Shown here: in pieces, positions 1 through 6,845 of the stretch
Numbering within the stretch: the stretch's first letter is position 1
Layout: each line of letters opens with the position of its first letter
NCBI GenBank assembly: GCA_905234775.1
Contig: CAJOJC010000061.1
Coordinates: forward strand, 1 to 14,171
Length of the DNA: 14,171 nucleotides
Source: an uncultured Bacteroidales bacterium
GTDB lineage: Bacteria; Bacteroidota; Bacteroidia; Bacteroidales; UBA932
Reading direction: 5' to 3'
Made by a program: the position numbers and the translations under genes
Notes under the pieces: model-generated
Database searches by the model: none
What the model saw: the letters and a program-made list of their open reading frames with translations, nothing else
What the model was told of the DNA's origin: nothing

Positions 1-588
1 GTTCTCGATGTCGGAGCTCGAAAGGAAGTCGATATTGTCCACGAAAGTTCCGTCCACCACATACAGAGGAGTTGCGTAATCGCTGATGGAGCCCACACCA
101 CGGACCTTGACGGTCGGCGAGGCGCCGGGAGCGCCGCTGTTGATGATCTGCACACCGCTGACCATGCCCTGGAGGGCGCTCATCGGGCTGGAGGAAATCT
201 GCTTGCTAAGCTCCTCACCTTTCACCGTAACGATAGGGGCGGTGAGGTCCTTGGATTTCTGTGTGCCGTATCCCACGACCACCACCTCTTCAAGGAGGAG
301 GTTGTCCGGATACATGGTGACATTGATCACGGTCTTGCCCTCGACGGGGACCTCGACATCCTTGAAACCGTAGAAGGAGAAAACGAGCACGGCGTCGGAG
401 GGCACCTTGATGGAGTAAGCACCATCGAGGTCCGTGACCGTGCCGTTGGAGGTGCCTTTCTCGAAGACTCCGGCCGACATTTGAGGCCAGCCCTGATCGT
501 CGAGCACGGTACCAGTGACGGTGATAGTCTGGGCGAAAGCCGCCGCAGATATCAGCGCAAGGGCGATTAGTGTTATTAAACGCTTCAT
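1..588 (-). CDS. SusC/RagA-type TonB-dependent outer-membrane transporter, N-terminal part (runs off the window)
   Basis: This is the first 196 residues of an outer-membrane transporter that takes up glycans with a SusD-like partner, energised by TonB. It reads open from ATG at 588 to the window edge. A signal peptide covers residues 1-19 and ends in AFAQ. A carboxypeptidase-regulatory-like beta-sandwich spans about residues 22-96 (TVTGTVLDDQG, then GTVTDLDGAYSI). The diagnostic EEVVVVGYGTQK segment at 100-111 leads into the plug domain (SALQGMVSGVQI, VRGVGS, PLYVVDG). Family members are usually about 1,000 residues, so most of the gene, and any susD after it, lies outside. It starts 7 bases after the GH144-like gene, implying co-transcription. 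No Shine-Dalgarno is visible; the bases before the ATG are A/C-rich with several AACAA units, as is common in Bacteroidota. The substrate can only be guessed from the neighbour. Confidence 0.95.
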   Translation of the reverse strand, partial: MKRLITLIALALISAAAFAQTITVTGTVLDDQGWPQMSAGVFEKGTSNGTVTDLDGAYSIKVPSDAVLVFSFYGFKDVEVPVEGKTVINVTMYPDNLLLEEVVVVGYGTQKSKDLTAPIVTVKGEELSKQISSSPMSALQGMVSGVQIINSGAPGASPTVKVRGVGSISDYATPLYVVDGTFVDNIDFLSSSDIEN

Positions 589-595
589 TTGTTTG

Positions 596-1909
596 TTATT
601 GGTTGTTAGTTGTTAATCCTAATTCCTTAAGGCCTACGGCTATTTCCGGTGCGCTCATAAAGAGTTTCCAGAGAAGGCCGCTACGATAATTCTCTATCAT
701 TACGGCGATAGGGCCCTGATCGATGGCAAGATAGCTGTGGACAACCTGCTTATCTTCCTCCACCGAAGGGTTGTATGCATCGTAGAAGCCCATCGGGCCG
801 AACAATTTGTCTCCAAGGTCGTAGTACATATGCCACATACAGTCCATCGATTCCTTAGGAGTATAGACTATGGAAGAAATCGCCGCTGTAGGAGAAACCG
901 TACCATTTTCGTCCGGAGTCCCGGGGTGATGCGAACAATAACCTACGATAGGATCGTCCGAGGAGGTAAAGCCCCAGAGATTCGGGCCGTAGCCTTTATG
1001 GCCCTTGGGGTTATCTATGGCGTAGTTGTAATGAATCAGCGAGTGAGCTCTTCCCCGCTCATAGTAATCCGTAAGGCCGTCTGAGAGCCCGCGGGGATCG
1101 AGTCCCAGGAAGGAGTAGTGTGTAAAGAAGAGCGGACCGCCGTACTCCATTCCTATAGTAAGCGGAATTCCGTAGTAGGACTTGCCGTTATAGTAATAAG
1201 ATGAGTTCTTATAGCAGGACTCGTAGACCTTGCGTTTGATGGGATGTGTAGGAGAAGAGGCCGCAAGGACATAGGCGATAAAGCATTCGTCATAACCTGT
1301 GATACGGTGATTCATCTTCCACTCGTAGTTCTTAGACCAGTGCCAGTAGAGAGAATCTGTACCGCGAGTATACCAGTCCCACTCCATCCCGCGCCAGAGC
1401 TCGTCCGAGCGGCGCGCCAACTCCGGGGCGCTTTCCTTAAAATACTGCCTTAGGGTAAGCAGGCCCTGGGCCAGGAAGGCCGACTCTACTATATCCCCGC
1501 CGTCGTCGAACTTACTGAATGAGAATACCTTTTCTGTAGCGGCATCGTACCAGTGAGCCCACATACCGTGGAAGCGCTCGGCCCTCTCCAGGAAAGTCAG
1601 GGATTTGTCTATAAGATAGATTCCGTACTCGCGGGAGATGTACTGTCTTTCCATCGCAGCAACTATAGCCATCAGCCCGAAGCCTGAACCTCCGGTAGTA
1701 ACTATATCAGCTGTATTGTTCGAACGCTCGCGCGCAAGGCCGGTCTTAGGTTCGGCGAAGTCCGTGAAATAAAGGGTAGTGTATTTCTGGACCGTATCCA
1801 GAAGGGCCTGCTCGCTCTCAGAAGTACGCTTAGGCGTTACTCTCCCCTGGAATACGCAGGAAGAGACAAGCAAACAGACTATCAGCAATAGCGTTATGTG
1901 GTCTTTCAT
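596..1909 (-). CDS. GH144-like glycoside hydrolase lipoprotein (glycoamylase-like domain; probable beta-1,2-glucan-active enzyme)
   Basis: Probable surface or periplasmic lipoprotein hydrolase of 437 residues. Starting at ATG 1909 gives a clean lipoprotein signal: MKDH, a hydrophobic run, then lipobox LVSSC with Cys18. The in-frame ATG at 1936 would put nine residues before this signal and lies upstream of the -7 box, so it was rejected. The rest is one (alpha/alpha)6-barrel-type glycoamylase-like domain (PF10091/GH144 type), about residues 35-435. Family hallmarks are TTGGSGFGLMAIV (71-83), DGGDIVESAFLAQGLL (136-151), WGFTSSDDP (312-320), NGTVSPTAAISS (335-346) and IDQGPIAVMIENYRSGLLW (396-414). 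Characterised GH144 members are endo-beta-1,2-glucanases or exo enzymes releasing sophorose; which activity applies here cannot be told. The gene opens the operon and susC follows, consistent with a beta-1,2-glucan utilization locus. It is transcribed divergently from fakA. Confidence 0.87.
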   Translation of the reverse strand: MKDHITLLLIVCLLVSSCVFQGRVTPKRTSESEQALLDTVQKYTTLYFTDFAEPKTGLARERSNNTADIVTTGGSGFGLMAIVAAMERQYISREYGIYLIDKSLTFLERAERFHGMWAHWYDAATEKVFSFSKFDDGGDIVESAFLAQGLLTLRQYFKESAPELARRSDELWRGMEWDWYTRGTDSLYWHWSKNYEWKMNHRITGYDECFIAYVLAASSPTHPIKRKVYESCYKNSSYYYNGKSYYGIPLTIGMEYGGPLFFTHYSFLGLDPRGLSDGLTDYYERGRAHSLIHYNYAIDNPKGHKGYGPNLWGFTSSDDPIVGYCSHHPGTPDENGTVSPTAAISSIVYTPKESMDCMWHMYYDLGDKLFGPMGFYDAYNPSVEEDKQVVHSYLAIDQGPIAVMIENYRSGLLWKLFMSAPEIAVGLKELGLTTNNQ

Positions 1910-1918
1910 ATATATGAA

Positions 1919-1951
1919 TTTGTCAAATATAGTCATAATTTCGTATCTTTG
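1919..1951 (+). promoter_or_regulatory. Bacteroidota sigma-ABfr-type promoter for the fakA operon (TTTG - 21 bp - TATCTTTG)
   Basis: TTTG at 1919-1922 (-33 element) and TATCTTTG at 1944-1951 (-7 element, TAnnTTTG) are separated by 21 bases, a spacing accepted for primary-sigma promoters of this phylum. Transcription would begin near 1956-1958, leaving a leader of only about 6-8 bases before the fakA ATG at 1964. The element overlaps the -7 box of the divergent GH144 gene. Confidence 0.65.
1924..1931 (-). promoter_or_regulatory. Bacteroidota -7 box (TATATTTG) for the GH144-susC operon
   Basis: On the minus strand the sequence reads TATATTTG, matching the TAnnTTTG consensus, and ends 14 bases before the ATG at 1909. 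No good TTTG -33 element is visible at the usual distance, so an activator may be needed, as is common for glycan loci. The predicted leader is only about 10 bases. Confidence 0.5.
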
Positions 1952-1963
1952 CTAATCTTAATT

Positions 1964-3613
1964 ATGAAGACTAGTACTATTACCTCAGCCTGTTACTTGG
2001 CTATGGTGCGCCGCGGTTGCGCGCGACTCCATTCCAGTAAGGACGTTATCAACGACCTAAACGTCTTCCCTATTCCGGACGGCGATACAGGCGACAACAT
2101 GTTCATGACAATCAACTCAGGTTGTCAGAACTCAACCTTAACTGAATCCCTCGGCGAAACCGCCAAATCAATATCCTCAGGAATGCTTCTCGGAGCCCGC
2201 GGCAACAGCGGCGTGATCCTTTCGCGCATCTTCGCCGGAATCGGGCGCGGACTCTCCGGACTCGAGCAAACCGACCTTGCGGGCTTCAAAGCCGCCCTGG
2301 CCGCGGGCGTGGAAGAGTCTTACAAAGCAGTCTCAGTCCCCGTAGAAGGGACCATCCTTACAGTTTTTCGCGAGGGAGTCGAGAAAGCGGCCGACAAACC
2401 GGCAGACTGCCTCGAAGAGTACTTTGCGGCCCTTATCCCCGAGATGGAAGCCTCGCTGGACCGTACCCCCGAGCTTCTTCCCGTCCTCAAGGAAGCGGGA
2501 GTGATTGACAGCGGCGGAGCCGGTATCCTTTCGATCGTGCGCGGAATGGCGGATGCGCTTGAAAACCCGGAAGACGTCGATCTCCCCGGCAATCCCGCCC
2601 CTGAATCTGCCCACGGCAAGGTAGATCTCGATGCCTTCGGCCCCGACGACCAGCTTCGATTCGGCTACTGTACCGAATTCCTTCTCCGCCTTCAGTCTTC
2701 CAAGGTAGACTTGGACAACTTTGATGTCTCGGAAATACGCGATTATCTTACCTCCGTGGGTGAATCGGTCGTCTGTTTCCGCGAAGACTCGATAGTGAAG
2801 GTCCATGTCCACACAAAGACACCGGGCGAGATTCTCAACCACTGCCAGAGATGGGGCGAATACCTGACTCTCAAGATCGAGAATATGGCCCTGCAACACA
2901 ACGAGACCCAGCTGCGCAAGGCCGCCGAAGAGCCCGAATTCAAGATTCAGAAGCACTACGGCGTCGTTACCGTCGCATCCGGCGAGGGCCTCGTGCAGAC
3001 CTTCCTCGAGGCGGGAGCCGACGAAGTCATTCGCGGCGGCCAGACCATGAACCCGTCGGCCCAGGACTTTATCGACGCTTTCAAGCGCCTCGGGGCCGAG
3101 ATCGTTTTCGTCTATCCCAACAACTCCAATATAGTCCTCACCGCCCTCCAGGCCGCGAGCATGTTCGAAGACAGCAAGGTCATCGTAATCCCTACCAAAA
3201 CCATCGGCGCGGGCTACGTAGGCATCGCTTCTCTCGATAAGAGCAATAAAGACGTCGACGCCCTGGTCGAGGAACAGAAAGAGACTGTGGCCGGAGTCAC
3301 CTGCGGGATGGTTTCCAAGGCCAACCGCGACACCGAACTGAACGGGGTCGCCGTAAAGGAAGGCGACTACATCGGCATTTGCGGAGGCGAAGTCGTATGC
3401 GACAACCCTTCTTGCAGAGATGCCCTATACACCCTTTGCGACCAAACGGAAGCCGGAGACCACGACGTAGCGGTCGTCTTCTACGGCCAGGACGTTCCCG
3501 CAGAGGAGGCCGACGAGGTCGCAGCCGTCCTCCAGGCCAAATATCCTATGACAGAATTTATGTTTATCAACGGCGGACAGCCGGTATATAATTATATCTT
3601 GACACTATGTTAA
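1964..3613 (+). CDS. fakA: Fatty acid kinase subunit FakA (DhaL/DAK2-domain ATPase subunit)
   Basis: Cytoplasmic ATP-binding subunit of fatty acid kinase, which phosphorylates a fatty acid held by FakB to acyl-phosphate. Its 549 residues match the usual length. The N-terminal DhaL-like domain (about 1-200) has the Mg-ATP motif PDGDTGDNM at 39-47 with three aspartates (39, 41, 44), then GARGNSGVILSRIFAG (78-93) and DSGGAG (182-187). The middle domain carries Cys236 in GYCTEFLL and His281/His283 in KVHVHT, matching the metal-binding Cys/His/His set known for FakA. The C-terminal domain (about 330-549) has GGQTMNPS and PNNSNI. ATG 1964 was chosen because the family begins about ten residues before the YLAMVRRG helix; the in-frame ATG at 1898 lies upstream of the promoter. 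The stop overlaps the fakB start by 7 bases, suggesting translational coupling. Enzymatic work on this family was done mainly in Firmicutes. Confidence 0.92.
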   Translation: MKTSTITSACYLAMVRRGCARLHSSKDVINDLNVFPIPDGDTGDNMFMTINSGCQNSTLTESLGETAKSISSGMLLGARGNSGVILSRIFAGIGRGLSGLEQTDLAGFKAALAAGVEESYKAVSVPVEGTILTVFREGVEKAADKPADCLEEYFAALIPEMEASLDRTPELLPVLKEAGVIDSGGAGILSIVRGMADALENPEDVDLPGNPAPESAHGKVDLDAFGPDDQLRFGYCTEFLLRLQSSKVDLDNFDVSEIRDYLTSVGESVVCFREDSIVKVHVHTKTPGEILNHCQRWGEYLTLKIENMALQHNETQLRKAAEEPEFKIQKHYGVVTVASGEGLVQTFLEAGADEVIRGGQTMNPSAQDFIDAFKRLGAEIVFVYPNNSNIVLTALQAASMFEDSKVIVIPTKTIGAGYVGIASLDKSNKDVDALVEEQKETVAGVTCGMVSKANRDTELNGVAVKEGDYIGICGGEVVCDNPSCRDALYTLCDQTEAGDHDVAVVFYGQDVPAEEADEVAAVLQAKYPMTEFMFINGGQPVYNYILTLC

Positions 3614-4476
3614 CCTATTTCGTAGACTCTGATTGCGATTTCAATCTTCAGGACTGCAAGGAACTGGGCTGCAAGCTCATCAGCATGCCCTACAGCATCG
3701 ACGGAAAAACCACCTATCCTTATGTAGATTTCAAGGAATTCGACTCCCACGCCTTCTATGACGGCCTTCGCGGAGGAATCCTTCCTACTACCAGCGCAAT
3801 TCCCGAAGAGGAGTATCGCAATTATTTCGAGCCCGAGTTCAAGGCCGGAAACGATATCTTCTACTTCCACTTCAGCGAGGCTATGACCATGACCTTCGGC
3901 AATATGAGAAAGGTCGTAGACGAGTTGCTTAAGAAGTACCCCGAGCGCAAGTTCTATGAGATCGACTCCAAGGGCATCACCATCATCAGCTACCTGATGG
4001 GACGCGACTTCTTCAAACTCGTAAAGGCTGGTAAGACCCCCGAGGAACTCGTAGAATGGGGCAAGAAAGAAGTAGACCACTACGCCCAGTACTTCTTCGC
4101 AGACGATCTCAAGTTCTTCCGCAGAAGCGGTCGAGTAAGCGGTCTCGCTGCCACCATGGGTGGTCTGATTGGCCTCAGGCCCATCATCACCATGAACGAA
4201 GAGGGTAAGATGGTCAGCGTCGGGACCGAAAAAGGCCGCATCAAGGCCATGAACCGCCTCGTGAATGAAGTACTTGAGAAGGGCGACGACGTCAAGGCCC
4301 ACGGAGTAGTAGTCGGCCATACCGACTCTCCCGAGGTTGCCGGCCAGATCGCAGATATGCTCCGCGAGAAATTCGGCGCCGATCTCGAAATCCGCATCAT
4401 CCCCACCAACCCCACCGCCGGCAGCCATTGCGGCCCCAACGGTGTTGGTGTCACCTTCCACTCAAAGTGTAGATAA
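3607..4476 (+). CDS. fakB: Fatty-acid-binding DegV-family protein (FakB subunit of fatty acid kinase)
   Basis: Cytoplasmic carrier that buries a free fatty acid and presents its carboxylate to FakA. It is 289 residues, normal for the DegV/EDD family. Seen features: an opening beta strand with DSDCDF (7-12, usually DSTxDL), the head-group loop PTTSAIP at 60-66, an RRSGRVSG segment at 172-179 corresponding to the conserved GGRI arginine, LRPII at 190-194 (usually KPIL), and AGSHCGPNGVG at 271-281 with the conserved histidine 274. These Ser/Arg/His positions are those that contact the fatty-acid carboxylate or acyl-phosphate in characterised FakB proteins. Its ATG lies inside the fakA stop region (ATGTTAA shared), strongly supporting a FakA-FakB pair. 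Chain-length or unsaturation preference, which differs among FakB paralogues, cannot be read from sequence. The next gene starts 3 bases after its stop. Confidence 0.9.
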   Translation: MLTYFVDSDCDFNLQDCKELGCKLISMPYSIDGKTTYPYVDFKEFDSHAFYDGLRGGILPTTSAIPEEEYRNYFEPEFKAGNDIFYFHFSEAMTMTFGNMRKVVDELLKKYPERKFYEIDSKGITIISYLMGRDFFKLVKAGKTPEELVEWGKKEVDHYAQYFFADDLKFFRRSGRVSGLAATMGGLIGLRPIITMNEEGKMVSVGTEKGRIKAMNRLVNEVLEKGDDVKAHGVVVGHTDSPEVAGQIADMLREKFGADLEIRIIPTNPTAGSHCGPNGVGVTFHSKCR

Positions 4477-4479
4477 ACC

Positions 4480-5601
4480 ATGATCGAAGTTAAAAAGGTC
4501 GAAACCAAAAAGCAGCAGAGGCAGTTTCTGAACTTTCCTCTCGATCTCTACAGGAACAACCCCTGTTTCGTTCCCCCGCTGTGGATGGACGAGAAGAAGA
4601 TATTCGACAAGAACTATCTCTACCACGACCAGTGCGAAGATGTCTGTTTCCTCGCCTATAAAGACGGCAAGGTAGCGGGTCGCATCCAGGGCATACTCCA
4701 GAAGGCCTCTAATCGAAAGACCGGAGAGAAACGCATAAGGTTTACCAGGTTCGACTCCATCGAAGATTTCGAGGTGGCGAAGGCCCTTTTCAAGGCAGTC
4801 GAAGCCTGGGCGCGCGAGATAGGCATGAACGCCGTCTGCGGCCCTCTTGGCTACTCCGACCTTGAGCGTGAAGGCCTCCTTATCGAGGGCTTTGACCAGC
4901 TCTCAACCTTCGAGGAGCAGTACAATGCCCCTTACTACGGAGAGTTCATAGAGAAACTTGGCTACGAGAAGGAAATCGACTGGAACGAGAGCATGCTCCG
5001 CGCTCCCAAAGAATCCACGGATGATCTGAAGCAACTTTCGGATTTCATTTTGAAGCGCTACAAACTCCATATTGGAGAGTCGCGCAACGCCAATGATTTC
5101 ATCCGCAGGTATGCAGACGGCATTTTCGAAGTGCTTGACCACTCCTACGACGGCCTCTATGGCACCGTTCCGTTCACCGACGGCATGAAGAAACTCCTTA
5201 TCGACAACTTCAAACTGGTGGTCGATCCCAAGCGCACCGCAGTCGTCCTTGATGAGAACGGAAAGGTCATCGCTTTCGCAGTGAGTTTCCCTTCGCTCGC
5301 AAAAGCAGTCCAGCCTTCGCAGGGCCGCCTCACTCCCCTTGCGCTGATCCGCCTTCTGAAGGCTCTCAAAAAGCCCGATATCGTAGACCTGTGTCTGGTT
5401 GGAGTGGAGCCTGAGTGGCTCAACCGCGGAGTCAGCACCATCTTCATCAGCGGCATGATGGATATGCTCAAGGACCCGAATATCAAGTATTTCGAGACCA
5501 ACCTCAATCTTGAGGACAACTACATGATCCAGAATATGTGGAAGAGGTTCGATCGAACCATCCACAAGCGCCGCCGCTCATACCTCAAAAAGCTTTCGTA
5601 A
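4480..5601 (+). CDS. YghO-like GNAT-superfamily protein, possible acyltransferase in a lipid operon
   Basis: A 373-residue soluble protein of uncharacterised function that resembles YghO-like, GNAT-superfamily proteins. It appears to hold two GNAT-like halves. The first (about 1-170) includes FLNFPLDLYRNNPCFVPPL (16-34), CFLAYKDGKVAGRIQG (56-71), CGPLGYSDLEREGLLIEGFD (120-139) and EQYNAPYYGEFIEKLGY (146-162). The second (about 180-373) includes a VVLDENGKVIAFAVSF strand pair, EPEWLNRGVSTIFISGM (310-326), which looks like the acyl-CoA-binding motif A, and FETNLNLEDNYMIQNMWKRF (338-357), a motif-B-like region. No signal peptide or membrane segment is seen; the tail is basic (HKRRRSYLKK). It lies between fakB (3-base gap) and plsX (its stop and the plsX start share one base as TAATG), so an acyl-phosphate, acyl-ACP or acyl-CoA donor is plausible. 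The acceptor is unknown, and a ceramide-synthase-like or other N-acyltransferase role is only a hypothesis. Confidence 0.75.
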   Translation: MIEVKKVETKKQQRQFLNFPLDLYRNNPCFVPPLWMDEKKIFDKNYLYHDQCEDVCFLAYKDGKVAGRIQGILQKASNRKTGEKRIRFTRFDSIEDFEVAKALFKAVEAWAREIGMNAVCGPLGYSDLEREGLLIEGFDQLSTFEEQYNAPYYGEFIEKLGYEKEIDWNESMLRAPKESTDDLKQLSDFILKRYKLHIGESRNANDFIRRYADGIFEVLDHSYDGLYGTVPFTDGMKKLLIDNFKLVVDPKRTAVVLDENGKVIAFAVSFPSLAKAVQPSQGRLTPLALIRLLKALKKPDIVDLCLVGVEPEWLNRGVSTIFISGMMDMLKDPNIKYFETNLNLEDNYMIQNMWKRFDRTIHKRRRSYLKKLS

Positions 5602-6591
5602 TGGTTAAGATAATTGTAGACTGCTTCGGAGGCGACCGCAGCCCTCAGGCCAATATCGACGGAGCCATCGCTGCCCTTCGGAACTTCGACGACCTCTATC
5701 TCATCCTCACGGGCGACGAAGAGATCCTGAAGGCCGAACTTGCCAAGCGCGAGTACCCTGCCGAGCGCATCGAGATACTCCACGCCCCCGATGTCATAAC
5801 CTGCGAAGACAAGCCCACCGACGCCATCAGGCTGAAGCGCAACAGCTCCATGATGAAGGCCATCATGATGCTGCGCGACGACGATTCGGTCGCGGGCCTC
5901 GTAAGCGCCGGTTCCACCGGAGCCCTCGTCACAGGAGCTCTCGTGCGCGTAGGTCGCCTCGCCGGCGTCATCCGCCCCGCCTTCTGCCCCGTTCTCCCGA
6001 CCATGGACGGAGGAATCGTAGGAATCTGCGACAGCGGCGCTAACGTAGAGGTCCAGCCGGACATGCTCAGGCAGTTCGCGATCATGGGCTCTATCTACAT
6101 GGAGACCGTCTACGGGGTGAAGAATCCGCGCGTGGCCCTGCTCAATGTCGGCGTCGAGGCCGAGAAGGGCGACGCCATCCGCCGAAAACCTGAATTTCGT
6201 GGGCAATATGGAGAGCCGCGACCTGCTTTCCGGAAAATACGATCTCGTAGTCTGCGACGGCTTCTCCGGAAACGTGCTCGTCAAGACAACCGAAGGAACC
6301 GCGCTCGAACTGCTCAAGATGCTCAAGAAGAGTATTTACTCGCGCACCGTATACAAGATTGGCGCACTGTTCATGAAGAAGATGTTCGCCGACATGAAGT
6401 CCTTCATGGACTATCAGAACTACGGCGGCAGCGTCCTGATCGGCACCTCCAAGGTAGTAGTCAAAGGCCACGGCAGCTCGAAGGCCAAAGCGATCGAAAA
6501 ATGCATCGAACAGGCCTACCGTATGGAAACCGGAAGTATCGGTCCCCGAATCGAATCAGAATTAGCAAAATATTCACATTACGAAGAATAA
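5601..6591 (+). pseudogene. plsX: Phosphate acyltransferase PlsX, split by a frameshift/deletion near 6180
   Basis: PlsX converts acyl-ACP plus phosphate to acyl-phosphate, the donor for PlsY in phosphatidic acid synthesis. From ATG 5601 the first 193 codons match PlsX: IIVDCFGGDRSP at the N-terminus, HAPDVITCEDKPTDAIR (61-77), SAGSTGAL (102-109), DSGANVE (144-150), and LNVGVEAEKGDAI (181-193). The family pattern then resumes one base later in the next frame, from about 6178-6181 (SAENLNFVGNMESRDL, then VVCDGFSGNVLVKTTEG), to the stop at 6591. The loop between KG and NFVGN normally has about 16 residues; only about 8 can be accounted for, so roughly 26-29 bases seem deleted. The unshifted frame continues as unrelated sequence to 6728. 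Both halves are well conserved, so the lesion is very recent or an assembly error. The start overlaps the GNAT stop by one base. Sequence style recalls clostridial PlsX, and the usual rpmF/fabH neighbours are absent. Confidence 0.88.
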
Positions 6592-6592
6592 C

Positions 6593-6832
6593 ATGGAAAC
6601 TATGTTCGAAAAAGTGCAGGCCATCTTGGCGAAGCAGCTCCGCATCGCCGACCCTGCCACCATCAAGCCCGAATCCCTCATCTCCAAAGATCTCGGCGCC
6701 GACTCACTCGACATCCTTCAGCTCTTGATGAAGATCGAAGACGAATACGGGATCGTCGTTCCCGACGAGACCCTCGCAGGCTTCCAGACCGTCGGCGACG
6801 TCGTCGCTTTTCTTGAAAAACAAGAAAAATAA
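6593..6832 (+). CDS. acpP: Acyl carrier protein (probably a secondary, pathway-specific ACP)
   Basis: Small acidic cytoplasmic carrier of 79 residues that holds acyl chains on a 4'-phosphopantetheine arm. The attachment site is Ser38 in GADSLDILQL (35-44). The four-helix ACP pattern is intact: MFEKVQAILAKQL, DSLDILQLLMKIEDEYG, VVPDETL and TVGDVVAFLEKQ. ATG 6593 is 1 base after the plsX stop; the ATG at 6602 (MFEKVQ) is an equally family-like start. The text departs from the main Bacteroidota ACP around the key helix (ILQLLMKIEDEYGIVVPDETLAGF), so this may be a second ACP dedicated to the neighbouring PlsX/GNAT enzymes. That idea rests on remembered family consensus. Proximity to plsX is a classic arrangement, because PlsX consumes acyl-ACP. 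Confidence 0.93.
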   Translation: METMFEKVQAILAKQLRIADPATIKPESLISKDLGADSLDILQLLMKIEDEYGIVVPDETLAGFQTVGDVVAFLEKQEK

Positions 6833-6845
6833 TTAACTTTCGGCT

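Noticed and set aside
86..373. 95-codon open frame on the plus strand at the window start
   Set aside because: It is antisense to the SusC signal, regulatory-like and plug regions, which are unmistakable on the minus strand.
1898..1963. Upstream ATG giving FakA 22 extra residues
   Set aside because: It precedes and runs through the fakA promoter, overlaps the divergent gene start, and the extra residues are not part of the family.
3610..4461. 283-codon open frame antisense to fakB
   Set aside because: Its ends nearly mirror fakB, which has all DegV-family motifs; the antisense protein is low-complexity and unrecognisable.
6145..6728. Separate small genes inside plsX, or programmed ribosomal frameshifting
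   Set aside because: The frames on both sides are PlsX. About eight or nine loop residues are missing, which frameshifting cannot explain, and there is no slippery heptamer at the junction.
6834..6841. TAACTTTC as a -7 box for asd
   Set aside because: It departs from the final G of TAnnTTTG and sits only 4 bases before the ATG, so transcription would start inside the gene; operon read-through is simpler.
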